From assembly GCF_036320965.1 (NCBI RefSeq), contig NC_092228.1, forward strand, positions 11,755,262-11,819,261: a DNA stretch of 64,000 nt. Reading direction: 5' to 3'. The stretch is from Panulirus ornatus. Its lineage: Eukaryota > Arthropoda > Malacostraca > Decapoda > Palinuridae. Within the stretch, counting starts at the first letter, position 1, and the number at the start of each line of letters is the position of its first letter. Below the pieces are notes generated by a model. The model ran no database searches. It worked only from the letters and a program-made list of their open reading frames with translations, and was not told the origin of the DNA. Of the stretch, positions 35,838 to 51,480 are shown in pieces. The translations under genes were made by a program, and so were the position numbers.

Positions 35838-37980
35838 TTGACCACAGATTCTTATTCAGCAGAGGTAAAAGCATCTATGCTGACATTTTGTGGAAAATTT
35901 ATTTTTTCAAAAAAATCAAGAAAAATCCAAGACTCAGATTTTCAACTTGTTCAGATTTTAATGAAAACTTGGTTATCAGTGCTATTCTATAAGCTCAATA
36001 AGGATATCGAGTCAAAAGACTGCATTTCGTAAAATTAAGCGCTTAATTACATACTTAATATAAATTATAATTATATTGATATGCTAATTACTCGACTAAT
36101 TACACGAATTTTAAGGTTTTGACCACAGATTCTTATTCAGCAGAGGTAAAAGCATCTATGCTGAAAGTTTGAGGAAAATCTATTTTTTCAAAAAAATCAA
36201 GAAAAATCCAAGGCTATAGCCTTGGATAATATTTGGCTCAGGTTTTCAACTTGTTCAGATTTAAATGAAAACCTGGTTATCAGTGCTACTCTATATTGGG
36301 ATTAAGGATATCGAGTCAAAAGACTACATTTCGTAAAATTAAGCGATTAATTACATACTTAATATTAATTATAATTATATTAATATGCTAATTACTCTAC
36401 TAATTACACGAATTTTAAGGTTTTGACCACAGATTCTTATTCAGCAGAGGTAAAAGCATCTATGCTGAAATTTTGTGGAAAATTTATTTTTTCAAAAAAA
36501 TCAAGAAATATCCAAGACTCAGATTTTCAACTTGTTCAGATTTTAATGAAAACTTGGTTATCAGTGCTATTCTATAAGCTCAATAAGGATATAGAGTCAA
36601 AAGACTGCATTTCGTAAAATTAAGCGCTTAATTACATACTTAATACAAATTATAATTATATTGATATGCTAATTACTCGACTAATTACACGAATTTTAAG
36701 GTTTTGACCACAGATTCTTATTCAGCAGAGGTAAAAGCATCTATGCTGAAAGTTTGAGGAAAATCTATTTTTTCAAAAAAATCAAGAAAAATCCAAGGCT
36801 ATAGCCTGGGATAATATTTGGCTCAGATTTTCAACTTGTTCAGATTTAAATGAAAACCTGGTTATCAGTGCTACTCTATATTGGGATTAAGGATATCGAG
36901 TCAAAAGACTGCATTTCGTAAAATTAAGCGATTAATTACATACTTAATATTAATTATAATTATATTAATATGCTAATTACTCTACTAATTACACGAATTT
37001 TAAGGTTTTGACCACAGATTCTTATTCAGCAGAGGTAAAAGCATCTATGCTGAAATTTTGTGGAAAATTTATTTTTTCAAAAAAATCAAGAAATATCCAA
37101 GACTCAGATTTTCAACTTGTTCAGATTTTAATGAAAACTTGGTTATCAGTGCTATTCTATAAGCTCAATAAGGATATAGAGTCAAAAGACTGCATTTCGT
37201 AAAATTAAGCGCTTAATTACATACTTAATACAAATTATAATTATATTGATATGCTAATTACTCGACTAATTACACGAATTTTAAGGTTTTGACCACAGAT
37301 TCTTATTCAGCAGAGGTAAAAGCATCTATGCTGAAAGTTTGAGGAAAATCTATTTTTTCAAAAAAATCAAGAAAAATCCAAGGCTATAGCCTGGGATAAT
37401 ATTTGGCTCAGATTTTCAACTTGTTCAGATTTAAATGAAAACCTGGTTATCAGTGCTACTCTATATTGGGATTAAGGATATCGAGTCAAAAGACTGCATT
37501 TCGTAAAATTAAGCGATTAATTACATACTTAATATTAATTATAATTATATTAATATGCTAATTACTCTACTAATTACACGAATTTTAAGGTTTTGACCAC
37601 AGATTCTTATTCAGCAGAGGTAAAAGCATCTATGCTGAAATTTTGTGGAAAATTTATTTTTTCAAAAAAATCAAGAAATATCCAAGACTCAGATTTTCAA
37701 CTTGTTCAGATTTTAATGAAAACTTGGTTATCAGTGCTATTCTATAAGCTCAATAAGGATATAGAGTCAAAAGACTGCATTTAGTAAAATTAAGCGCTTA
37801 ATTACATACTTAATACAAATTATAATTATATTGATATGCTAATTACTCGACTAATTACACGAATTTTAAGGTTTTGACCACAGATTCTTATTCAGCAGAG
37901 GTAAAAGCATCTATGCTGAAAGTTTGAGGAAAATCTATTTTTTCAAAAAAATAGAGAAAAATCCAAGGCTATAGCCTGGG
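35838..37980 (+). repeat. A+B dimeric higher-order repeat, 585 bp period
   Basis: The A-type landmark TTGACCACAGATTC recurs at 35838, 36423, 37008 and 37593, exactly 585 bases apart. The B-type landmark lies 281 bases after each A, for example at 36704. The dimers are almost identical over their length, while A and B differ by many fixed variants including a B-specific insertion of about 24 bases (GGCTATAGCCTGGGATAATA region). Confidence 0.93.
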
Positions 37981-39894
37981 ATAATATTTGGCTCAGATTT
38001 TCAACTTGTTCAGATTTAAATGAAAACCTGGTTTTCAGTGCTACTCTATATTGGGATCAAGGATATCGAGTCAAAAGACTGCATTTCGTAAAATTAAGCG
38101 CTTAATTACATACTTAATATTAATTATAATTATATCAATATACTAATTACTCTACTAATTACACGAATTTTAAGGTTTTGGCCACAGATTCTTATTCAGC
38201 AGAGGTAAAAGCATCTATGTTGAAATTTTGAGGAAAATTTATTTTTTCAAAAAAATCAAGAAAAATCCAAGACTCAGATTTTCAACTTGTTCAGATTTTA
38301 ATGAAAACCTGGTTATCAGTGCTATTCTATAAGCTCAATAAGGATATCGAGTCAAAAGACTGCATTTCGTAAAATTAAGCGCTTAATTACATACTTAATA
38401 TAAATTATAATTATATTGATATGCTAATTACTCGACTAATTACACGAATTTTAAGGTTTTGACAACAGATTCTTTTTCAGCAGAGGTAAAAGCATCTATG
38501 CTGACATTTTGTGGAAAATTTATTTTTTCAAAAAAATCAAGAAAAATCCAAGACTCAGATTTTCACCTTGTTCAGATTTTAATGAAAACTTGGTTATCAG
38601 TGCTATTCTATAAGCTCAATAAGGATATCGAGTCAAAAGACTGCATTTCGTAAATTAAGCGCTTAATTACATACTTAATATAAATTATAATTATATTGAT
38701 ATGCTAATTACTCGACTAATTACACGATTTTTAAGGTTTTGACCACAGATTCTTATTCAGCAGAGGTAAAAGCATCTATGCTGAAAGTTTGAGGAAAATG
38801 TATTTTTTCAAAAAAATCAAGAAAAATCCAAGAATATAGCCTTGGATAATATTTGGCTTAGATTTTCAACTTGTTCAGATTTAAATGAAAACCTGGTTAT
38901 CAGTGCTACTCTATATTGGGATTAAGGATATCGAGTCAAAAGACTGCATTTCGTAAAATTAAGCGATTAATTACATACTTAATATTAATTATAATTATAT
39001 TAATATGCTAATTACTCTACTAATTACACGAATTTTAAGGTTTTGACCACAGATTCTTATTCAGCAGAGGTAAAAGCATCTATGCTGAAATTTTGTGGAA
39101 AATTTATTTTTTCAAAAAAATCAAGAAATATCCAAGACTCAGATTTTCAACTTGTTCAGATTTTAATGAAAACTTGGTTATCAGTGCTATTCTATAAGCT
39201 CAATAAGGATATAGAGTCAAAAGACTGCATTTCGTAAAATTAAGCGCTTAATTACATACTTAATACAAATTATAATTATATTGATATGCTAATTACTCGA
39301 CTAATTACACGAATTTTAAGGTTTTGACCACAGATTCTTATTCAGCAGAGGTAAAAGCATCTATGCTGAAAGTTTGAGGAAAATCTATTTTTTCAAAAAA
39401 ATCAAGAAAAATCCAAGGCTATAGCCTGGGATAATAATTGGCTCAGATTTTCAACTTGTTCAGATTTAAATGAAAACCTGGTTTTCAGTGCTACTCTATA
39501 TTGGGATCAAGGATATCGAGTCAAAAGACTGCATTTCGTAAAATTAAGCGCTTAATTACATACTTAATATAAATTATAATCATATTGATATGTTATTTAC
39601 TCGACTAATTACACGAATTTTAAGGTTTTGACCACAGTTTCTTTTTCAGCAGAGGTAAAAGCATGTATGCTGAAATTTTGAGGAAAATCTATTTTTTTCA
39701 AAATAGATAATATTTGGGATAATATTTGGCTCGGATTTTCAACTTGTTTAGATTTTAATGAAAACCAGGTTATCAATGCTATTCTATATGGTCGTTACGG
39801 AAATCGCGTCAAAAGACTGCATTTCGTAAAATTAAGAGCATAATTACATACTTAATATTAATTACAATTATATGCTAATTACTCTACTAATTAC

Positions 39895-41583
39895 ATGAAT
39901 TTTAAGGTTGTGACAACAGATTCTTTTTCAGCAGAGGTAAAAGCATCTATGCTGACATTTTGTGGAAAATTTATTTTTTCAAAAAAATCAAGAAAAATCC
40001 AAGACTCAGATTTTCAACTTGTTCAGATTTTAATGAAAACTTGGTTATCAGTGCTATTCTATAAGCTCAATAAGGATATAGAGTCAAAAGACTGCATTTC
40101 GTAAAATTAAGCGCTTAATTACATACTTAATACAAATTATAATTATATTGATATGCTAATTACTCGACTAATTACACGAATTTTAAGGTTTTGACCACAG
40201 TTTCTTTTTCAGCAGAGGTAAAAGCATGTATGCTGAAATTTTGAGGAAAATCTATTTTTTTCAAAATATATAATATTTGGGATAATATTTGGCTCGGATT
40301 TTCAACTTGTTTAGATTTTAATGAAAACCAGGTTATCAATCCTATTCTATATGGTCGTTACGGAAATCGCGTCAAAAGACTGCATTTCGTAAAATTAAGA
40401 GCTTAATTACATACTTAATATTAATTACAATTATATGCTAATTACTCTACTAATTACATGAATTTTAAGGTTTTGACAACAGATTCTTTTTCAGCAGAGG
40501 TAAAAGCATCTATGCTGACATTTTGTGGAAAATTTATTTTTTCAAAAAAATCAAGAAAAATCCAAGACTCAGATTTTCAACTTGTTCAGATTTTAATGAA
40601 AACTTGGTTATCAGTGCTATTCTATAAGCTCAATAAGGATATCGAGTCAAAAGACTGCATTTCGTAAAATTAAGCGCTTAATTACATACTTAATATAAAT
40701 TATAATTATATTGATATGCTAATTACTCGACTAATTACACGAATTTTAAGGTTTTGACCACAGTTTCTTTTTCAGCAGAGGTAAAAGCATGTATGCTGAA
40801 ATTTTGAGGAAAATCTATTTTTTTCAAAATAGATAATATTTGGGATAATATTTGGCTCGGATTTTCAACTTGTTTAGATTTTAATGAAAACCAGGTTATC
40901 AATGCTATTCTATATGGTCGTTACGGAAATCGCGTCAAAAGACTGCATTTCGTAAAATTAAGAGCTTAATTACATACTTAATATTAATTACAATTATATG
41001 CTAATTACTCTACTAATTACATGAATTTTAAGGTTTTGACAACAGATTCTTTTTCAGCAGAGGTAAAAGCATCTATGCTGACATTTTGTGGAAAATTTAT
41101 TTTTTCAAAAAAATCAAGAAAAATCCAAGACTCAGATTTTCAACTTGTTCAGATTTTAATGAAAACTTGGTTATCAGTGCTATTCTATAAGCTCAATAAG
41201 GATATCGAGTCAAAAGACTGCATTTCGTAAAATTAAGCGCTTAATTACATACTTAATATAAATTATAATTATATTGATATGCTAATTACTCGACTAATTA
41301 CACGATTTTTAAGGTTTTGACCACAGATTCTTATTCAGCAGAGGTAAAAGCATCTATGCTGAAAGTTTGAGGAAAATGTATTTTTTCAAAAAAATCAAGA
41401 AAAATCCAAGGATAGCTTGGATAATATTTGGCTCAGGTTTTCAACTTGTTCAGATTTAAATGAAAACCTGGTTATCAGTGCTACTCTATATTTTGATGAA
41501 GGATATCGAGTCCAAGGACTGCATTTCGTAAAATTAAGCGATTAATTACATACTTAATATTAATTATGATTTTATTAAATATG
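39895..41583 (+). repeat. A'+C dimeric higher-order repeat, 563 bp period
   Basis: The A' landmark (ATGAATTTTAAGGTT, ACAACAGATTCTTTTTCAGC) recurs at 39895, 40458 and 41021, 563 bases apart. Class C monomers (GGTCGTTACGGAAATCGCGT) lie between the first three. Isolated A'/C pieces occur also near 31.0, 33.1, 35.1 and 42.9 kb, showing that blocks have been copied within the array. Confidence 0.9.
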
Positions 41584-44500
41584 CTAATTACTCTACTAAT
41601 TACACGAATTTTAAGGTTTTGACCACAGATTATTATTCAGGAGAGGTAAAAGCATCTATGCTGAAATTTTGTGCAAAATTTATTTTTTCAAAAAAATCAA
41701 GAAAAATCCAAGATTCAGATTTTCAACTTGTTCAGATTTTAATGAAAACTTGGTTATCAGTGCTATTCTATAAGCTCAATAAGGATATCGAGTCAAAAGA
41801 CTGCATTTAGTAAAATTAAGCGCTTAATTACATACTTAATACAAATTATAATTATATTGATATGCTAATTACTCGACTAATTACACGAATTTTAAGGTTT
41901 TGACCACAGATTCTTATTCAGCAGAGGTAAAAGCATCTATGCTGACATTTTGTGGAAAATTTATTTTTTCAAAAAAATCAAGAAATATCCAAGACTCAGA
42001 TTTTCAACTTGTTCAGATTTTAATGAAAACTTGGTTATCAGTGCTATTCTATAAGCTCAATAAGGATATAGAGTCAAAAGACTGCATTTAGTAAAATTAA
42101 GCGCTTAATTACATACTTAATACAAATTATAATTATATTGATATGCTAATTACTCGACTAATTACACGAATTTTAAGGTTTTGACCACAGATTCTTATTC
42201 AGCAGAGGTAAAAGCATCTATGCTGAAAGTTTGAGGAAAATCTATTTTTTCAAAAAAATCAAGAAAAATCCAAGGCTATAGCCTTGGATAATATTTGGCT
42301 CAGATTTTCAACTTGTTCAGATTTAAATGAAAACCTGGTTATCAGTGCTACTCTATATTGGGATCAAGGATATCGAGTCAAAAGACTGCATTTCGTAAAA
42401 TTAAGCGCTTAATTACATACTTAATATTAATTATAATTATATTAATATACTAATTACTCTACTAATTACACGAATTTTAAGGTTTTGGCCACAGATTCTT
42501 ATTCAGCAGAGGTAAAAGCATCTATGCTGAAATTTTGAGGAAAATTTATTTTTTCAAAAAAATCAAGAAAAATCCAAGACTCAGATTTTCAACTTGTTCA
42601 GATTTTAATGAAAACCTGGTTATCAGTGCTATTCTATAAGCTCAATAAGGATATCGAGTCAAAAGACTGCATTTCGTAAAATTAAGCGCTTAATTACATA
42701 CTTAATATAAATTATAATCATATTGATATGCTATTTACTCGACTAATTACATGAATTTTAAGGTTTTGACCACAGTTTCTTTTTCAGCAGAGGTAAAAGC
42801 ATGTATGCTGAAATTTTGAGGAAAATCTATTTTTTTCAAAATAGATAATATTTGGGATAATATTTGGCTCGGATTTTCAACTTGTTTAGATTTTAATGAA
42901 AACCAGGTTATCAATGCTATTCTATATGGTCGTTACGGAAATCGCGTCAAAAGACTGCATTTCGTAAAATTAAGAGCTTAATTACATACTTAATATTAAT
43001 TACAATTATATGCTAATTACTCTACTAATTACATGAATTTTAAGGCTTTGACAACAGATTCTTTTTCAGCAGAGGTAAAAGCATTTATGCTGACATTTTG
43101 TGGAAAATTTATTTTTTCAAAAAAATCAAGAAAAATCCAAGACTCAGATTTTCCACTTGTTCAGATTTTAATGAAAACCTGGTTATCAGTGCTATTCTAT
43201 AAGCTCAATAAGGATATCGAGTCAAAAGACTGCATTTCGTAAAATTAAGCGCTTAATTACATACTTAATATAAATTATAATTATATTGATATGCTAATTA
43301 CTCGACTAATTACACGATTTTTAAGGTTTTGACCACAGTTTCTTTTTCAGCAGAGGTAAAAGCATGTATGCTGAAATTTTGAGGAAAATCTATTTTTTTC
43401 AATATATATAATATTTGGGATAATATTTGGCTCGGATTTTCAACTTGTTTAGATTTTAATGAAAACCAGGTTTTCAATCGTATTCTATATGGTCGTTACG
43501 GAAAACGCGTCAAAAGACTGCATTTCGTAAAATTAAGAGCTTAATTACATACTTAATATTAATTATAATTATATTAATATGCTAATTACTCTACTAATTA
43601 CACGAATTTTAAGGTTTTGACCACAGATTCTTATTCAGCAGAGGTAAAAGCATCTATGCTGAAATTTTGTGGAAAATTTATTTTTTCAAAAAAATCAAGA
43701 AATATCCAAGACTCAGATTTTCAACTTGTTCAGATTTTAATGAAAACTTGGTTATCAGTGCTATTCTATAAGCTCAATAAGGATATAGAGTCAAAAGACT
43801 GCATTTCGTAAAATTAAGCGCTTAATTACATACTTAATATAAATTATAATTATATTGATATGCTAATTACTCGACTAATTACACGAATTTTAAGGTTTTG
43901 ACCACAGATTCTTATTCAGCAGAGGTAAAAGCATCTATGCTGAAAGTTTGAGGAAAATCTATTTTTTCAAAAAAATCAAGAAAAATCCAAGGCTATAGCC
44001 TTGGATAATATTTGGCTCAGATTTTTAACTTGTTCAGATTTAAAGGAAAACCTGGGTATCAGTGCTACTCTATACTGGGATCAAGGATATCGAGTCCAAA
44101 GACTGCATTTCGTAAAATTAAGCGCTTAATTACATACTTAATATTAATTATAATTATATTAATATGCTAATTACTCTATTAATTACACGAATTTTAAGGT
44201 TTTGACCACAGATTCTTATTCAGCAGAGATAAAAGCATCTATGCTGAAATTTTGTTGAAAATTTATTTTTTCAAAAAAATCAAGAAAAATCCAAGACTCA
44301 GATTTTCAACTTGTTCAGATTTTAATGAAAACCTGGTTATCAGTGCTATTCTATAAGCTCAATAAGGATATCGAGTCAAAAGACTGCATTTCGTAAAATT
44401 AAGCGCTTAATTACATACTTAATATAAATTATAATTATATTGATATGCTAATTACTCGACTAATTACACGAATTTTAAGGTTTTGACCACAGATTCTTAT

Positions 44501-47500
44501 TCAGCAGAGGTAAAAGCATCTATGCTGAAATTTTGAGGAAAATCTATTTTTTCAAAAAAATCAAGAAAAATCCAAGACTCAGATTTTCAACTTGTTCAGA
44601 TTTTAATGAAAACCTGCTTATCAGTGCTATTATATAAGCTTAATGATAGTCAAAACACTGCATTTCGTAAAATTGAGCGCTTAATTACATACTTAACATA
44701 AATTATAATGATATTGATATGCCAATTACTCGACCAATTACACGAATTTTAAGGTTTTGACCACAGATTCTTATTCAGCAGAGGTAAAAGCATTTATGCT
44801 GAAATATTGAGGAAAATCTATTTTTTCAAAAAAATCAAGAAAAATCCAAGGCTATAGTATACCTTGGATATTATTTGGCTCAGATTTTCAACTTGTTCAG
44901 ATTTTAATGAAAACCTGGTTATCAGTGCTATTCTATATGCTCATTAGGGAAATCGAGTCAAGACTGCATTTCGTAAAATTAAGCGCTTAATTACATACTT
45001 AATATTAATTATAATTATTTGCTAATTACTCTAATTACACGAATTTTAAGGTTTTGACCACAGATTCTTATTCAGCAGAGGTAAAAGCATCTATGCTGAA
45101 ATTTTGAGGAAAATTTATTTTTTCAAAAAAATCAAGAAAAATCCAAGACTCAGATTTTCAACTTGTTCAGATTTTAATGAAAACTTGGTTATCAGTGCTA
45201 TTCTATAAGCTCAATAAGGATATCGAGTCAAAAGACTGCATTTCGTAAAATTAAGCGCTTAATTACATACTTAATATAAATTATAATTATATTGATATGC
45301 TAATTACTCGACTAATTACACGATTTTTAAGGTTTTGACCACAGATTCTTATTCAGCAGAGGTAAAAGCATCTATGCTGAAAGTTTGAGGAAAATCTATT
45401 TTTTCAAAAAAAATCAAGAAAAATCCAAGGCCTTGGATAATATTTGGCTCAGATTTTCAACTTGTTCAGATTTAAATGAAAACCTGGTTATCAGTGCTAC
45501 TCTATATTGGGATTAAGGATATCGAGTCAAAAGACTGCATTTCGTAAAATTAAGCGATTAATTACATACTTAATATTAATTATAATTATATTAATATGCT
45601 AATTACTCTACTAATTACACGAATTTTAAGGTTTTGACCACAGATTCTTATTCAGCAGAGGTAAAAGCATCTATGCTGAAATTTTGTGGAAAATTTATTT
45701 TTTCAAAAAAATCAAGAAATATCCAAGACTCAGATTTTCAACTTGTTCAGATTTTAATGAAAACTTGGTTATCAGTGCTATTCTATAAGCTCAATAAGGA
45801 TATAGAGTCAAAAGACTGCATTTCGTAAAATTAAGCGCTTAATTACATACTTAATACAAATTATAATTATATTGATATGCTAATTACTCGACTAATTACA
45901 CGAATTTTAAGGTTTTGACCACAGATTCTTATTCAGCAGAGGTAAAAGCATCTATGCTGAAAGTTTGAGGAAAATCTATTTTTTCAAAAAAATCAAGAAA
46001 AATCCTTGGATAATATTTGGCTCAGATTTTCAACTTGTTCAGATTTAAATGAAAACCTGGTTATCAGTTCTACTCTATATTGGGATGAAGGATATCGAGT
46101 CCAAAGACTGCTTTTCGTAAAATTAAGCGATTAATTACATACTTAATATTAATTATAATTATATTAATATACTAATTACTCTACTAATTACACGAATTTT
46201 AAGGTTTTGGCCACAGATTCTTATTCAGCAGAGGTAAAAGCATCTATGCTGAAATTTTGTGAAAAATCTATTTTTTCAAAAAAATCAAGAAAAATCCAAG
46301 ACTCAGATTTTCCACTTGTTCAGATTTTAATGAAAACCTGGTTATCAGTGCTATTCTATAAGCTCAATAAGGATATCGAGTCAAAAGACTGCATTTCGTA
46401 AAATTAAGCGTTTAATTACATACTTAATATAAATTATAATTATATTGATATGCTAATTACTCGACTGATTACACGAATTTTAGGGTTTTGACCACACAGT
46501 CTTATTCAGCAGAGGTAAAAGCATCTATGCTGAAATTTTGAGGAAAACCTATTTTTTTCAAAAAAATCAAGAAAAATCCCAGGCTGTAAGGCTTGGATAA
46601 TATTTGGCTCAGATTTTCAACTTGTTCAGATTTAAATGAAAACCTGGTTATCAGTGCTACTCAATATTGGGATCAAGGATATCGAGTCCAAAGACTGCAT
46701 TTCGTAAAATTAAGCGCTTAATTACACACTTAATATTAATTATAATTATATTAATATACTAATTACTCTACTAATTACACGAATTTTAAGGTTTTGGCCA
46801 CAGATTCTTATTCAGCAGAGGTAAAAGCATCTATGTTGAAATTTTGAGGAAAATTTGTTTTTTCAAAAAAATCAAGAAAAATCCAAGACTCAGATTTTCA
46901 ACTTGTTCAGATTTTAATGATAACCTGGTTATCAGTGATATTCTATAAGCTCAATAAGGATATCGAGTCAAAAGACTGCATTTCGTAAAATTAAGCGCTT
47001 AATTACATACTTAATATAAATTATAATTATATTGATATGCTAATTACTCGACTAATTACACGAATTTTAAGGTTTTGACCACAGTTTCTTATTCAGCAGA
47101 GGTAAAAGCATGTATGCTGAAATTTTGAGGAAAATCTATTTTTTCAAAAAAATCAAGAAAAATCCAAGACTCAGATTTTCAACTTGTTCAGATTTTAATG
47201 AAAACCTGGTTATCAGTGCTATTCTATAAGCTCAATAAGGATATCGAGTGAAAAGACTGCATTTCGTAAAATTAAGCGCTTAATTACATCCTCGATATTA
47301 ATTATAATTATATCAATATGCTAATTACTCGACTAATTGCGAAAAGTTTAAGGTTTTGACCACAGATTCCTATTCAGCAGAGGTAGAAGTATCTATGCTG
47401 AAAGTTTGAGGAAAATCTATTTTTTCAGAAAAAAATGGCTCAGATTTTCAGATAGTTTAGATTCTAATGAAAATCTGGGTGTAAGTGCTACTCTATATGG

Positions 47501-49299
47501 TGATTAAGGATATCCAGTCAAAACACTGTATTTCGTAAAATTAAGACGCTTAATTACATATTTAGTATCAATTGTAATTATATTAATATGCTAATTACTC
47601 GATTAATTACTCGAATTTTAAGGTTTTGACCACAAATTCTTATTCATCAGAGGTAAGAGTATATATGCTGAAATTTTGAGGAAAATCTTTTTCAAAAAAA
47701 TCAGATTTTGAACTTGTTCAGATTTTAATGAAAATCTGGTTATCATTGCTATTCTATATGGGGATTAAGGATATCAAGTCAAAAGACTGCATTTCGTAGA
47801 GTTAAGCGCTTAATTACATACTTAATGTTAATTATAATTATATTAATATGCTAATTACTTAACTAATTACACGAATTTTAAGATTTTCATCACAGATTCT
47901 TATTCAGCAGAGGCAAAAGCATCTATGCTGAAAGTTTGAGGAAAATCTATTCTTTCAAAAAAATCAGATTTTGAACTTGTTCAGATTTTAATGAAAATCT
48001 CGTTATCAGTGCTATTCTATATGGTGATTAAGGATATCGAGTCAAAAGACTGCATTTTGTAAAATTAAGCGCTTAACTACATCCTTAATATTAATTAAAT
48101 TATATCAATATGCTAATTACTCGACTAATTGCACGAATTTTAAGATTTTCATCACAGATTCTTATTCAGCAGAGGCAAAAGCATCTATGCTGAAAGTTTG
48201 AGGAAAATCTATTCTTTCAAAAAAATCAGATTTTGAACTTGTTCAGATTTTAATGAAAATCTGGTTATTAGTGCTATTCTATTTGGGGATTAAGGATATC
48301 GAGTCAAAAGACTGCATTTCGTAAAATTAAGCGCTTAATTACACACTTAATATTAATTATAATTATAATAATACGATAATAACTTACCTAATTATACGAA
48401 TTTTAAGGTTTTGAGCACAGATTCTTATGCAGCAGAGGTAAGAGCGTCTTCCCTGAAGTTTTAAGGAAAATCTATTTTTTCAAAAAATCAAGAAAAATCC
48501 AAGGGCATTGGATAATATTTGGCTCAGATTTTGAACTTGTTCAGATTATAATGAAAATCTGGCTATTAGTGCTATACTATATGGGGATTAAGGATATCGA
48601 GTCAAAAGACTGAATTTCGTAAAATTAAGCGCTTAATTACATACTTGATATTAATCATAATTTTAATAATACGGTAATGACTTTACTAATTACACGAATT
48701 TTAAGGTTTTAACCACAGATTCTTATTCAGCAGAGGTAAAAGTATCTATGCTGAAATTTTGAGGAAAATTTATTCTTTCAAAAAAATCAAGAAAAATCCA
48801 ATGGCATTGGATAATATTTGGATCAGATTTTCAACTTCAGATTTTAATGAAAATCTAGTTATCAGTGCTATTCTATATGGGGATTAAGGATATTGAGTCA
48901 AAAGACTGCATTTCGTAAAATTAAGCGCTTAATTATATACTTAATATTAATTACAATTATATCAATATGCTAATTACTCGACTAATTGCACGAAGTTTAA
49001 GGTTTTGACCACATATTCTTATTCAGCAGTGGTAAAAGCATCTATGCTGAAATTTTGAGGAAAATCTATTCTTTCAAAAAAATCAAGAAAAATCCAATAA
49101 TATTTGGCTCAGATTTTCAACTTGTTCAGATTTTAATGAAAATCTGGTTATCACTGCTATTCTATATGTTGATTAAGGAAATCGAGTCAAAAGACTGCAT
49201 TTCGTAAAATTACGCGCTTAATTACATACTTGATATTAATTATGATTATATGCTAATTACTCGACTAATTGCACGAACTTTAAGGTTTTGATCACAGAT

Positions 49300-49895
<596 letters not shown>

Positions 49896-49899
49896 ATTC

Positions 49900-51480
49900 T
49901 AATATTTGGATTTTAGTCTTTTCAGATCTTGAAAAGGCAACTGAATTAGCGGCTCCACATGAGATTCTAAGCTCTCTCGTGGGTAAAGGTGTTGAGAGGA
50001 ATCTCCTTACTTGGATCTATGATCACAAACTGACAGTAAAATAAGAGTAATGTTTCATGGTCACTTTCCTTACTACAGGCCATCAGGTAATGGAACAGCT
50101 TACGTCTGCTCGTAGCTCTACCGAGAAGAGAAGCCTTGATTTGGGACTGAAAAATCTGGTAAATAATGATCCGGTAACACATCGAGTGAAAGTCATCTTG
50201 ATTGGGTGCAATATTACAAATATTTAAGGGCATGAACTGACTTCTTTTTACAAAATACGTAAAGACCTTAAAACAGGTTAAATCTGGAGTTATGTCGAAT
50301 ATCGTGACTGGTCTACCATACTGCACCTGCAATGCGAGATCTGTTATCTATTACCATTTCGCAGCACTAATAACTTTAAGTCCAAAGTCAAAGCTCTTAA
50401 CCCCATTCAATATAAGGCATTGAAAAAAATATTATAGTTCTTCCAATACAGACTCAAACAGAAACTTACATGCCTAAAAATATCACAGTATCAAGTAATC
50501 ATGCTCTCGTTTCCTCTTTGGTAATTCAGCAGGAAAGGGAAGGGATGCGACTATTAGAGGTAAATGAAGTGAGTCTTTGCTGGGTGGACACGGTGTTACA
50601 GAATGATAAGCCCACCGTACAACCTCAGGTTCATGAAAGTTTACACACCTCTTCGTGACTCAAGTCCTAGGACCCCCAACCCAAACCCCCAGCATACACG
50701 GCCTCTCCTGTTTCTAACAGAGGCTCAATCCTGCCATCACCAGTGAATCTCAAAAAAAGTCCATTATAAATCAAATCTAATGCTGTTTACCACACCATAA
50801 TATTCGTCCAATATCTGTGGTTAATAAACTAATGATTCTGTAGACCAACAGGCCCTAAGTGCTGCTGCATCATTTCACTCTTCTCATGCTTCCAAAATTT
50901 ATTGAGTAACTACCTGTGTTTCCACACAACTGACGGAATTAACTGCCAGTTATCGTGTCTTGAAAATGCTACAACTCATTACCTTAACGTAGTCATTCAC
51001 ACCGATGGGAAAGCTGGTACTGATCTTTGAAACGTATTAATCCTAATACCACTCTCAATCTGATTACAATAAAAAAAATCTACTACTTAAACATTTACAA
51101 TCAGAAGGTAGATGTGTCATTCTTTCCTGGGTAGGATCCTAGCTAATTGGGCCCCCCAAAAAAACGTTAATGAAATCTTACCCAGACAAGGAATTTGGCA
51201 ACAGAAGTCTGAAGAACGAATCCAAGCGAGTGTCAGTCAAAGGAAGTGAAGGTTCAAAGTCAGTCTGATGGCTGATTCGACTGCCAAGTATAATGGCGGC
51301 TGTGTTGCGTCAACATCCCGATTTCGTCACTTATTTTCGTATCTTCTTTCACAAAATCGAGGAGATGCAACGGGTTAGTCACTTCGTTTTCATCAACACA
51401 AACACTTTGTAAGGGATTCCTCAGACTGACGAGTTCACACTACAATTTATGTTACAATTTACAAAAGCCAAGGTAACTTT
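49900..51480 (+). pseudogene. Decayed non-LTR retrotransposon (LINE) with RT and RNase H traces
   Basis: From 49916 the plus strand reads VFSDLEKATELAAPHEIL and then LSSLVGKGVERNLLTWIYDH, which resembles the reverse-transcriptase motif A region of crustacean and insect LINEs (FLDLEKAFELA...). After a frameshift near 50030 the next frame reads RVMFHGHFPYYRPSGNGT, where RV.FQGH..SYR..NGTPQG is expected, followed by MEQLTS. Further on KVKALNPIQYKALKK resembles the post-RT segment. VIHTDGKAGTD near 50993 and LQSEGRCVILSW near 51100 resemble the TDGS and W.PSH regions of a RNase H domain. Many stops and frameshifts show it is an old remnant. Confidence 0.6.

Noticed and set aside
23879..46401. Multiple 63-69 aa frames as a gene family
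   Set aside because: They are monomers of the satellite; most lack an ATG and the frame depends on a single base that differs between monomer classes.
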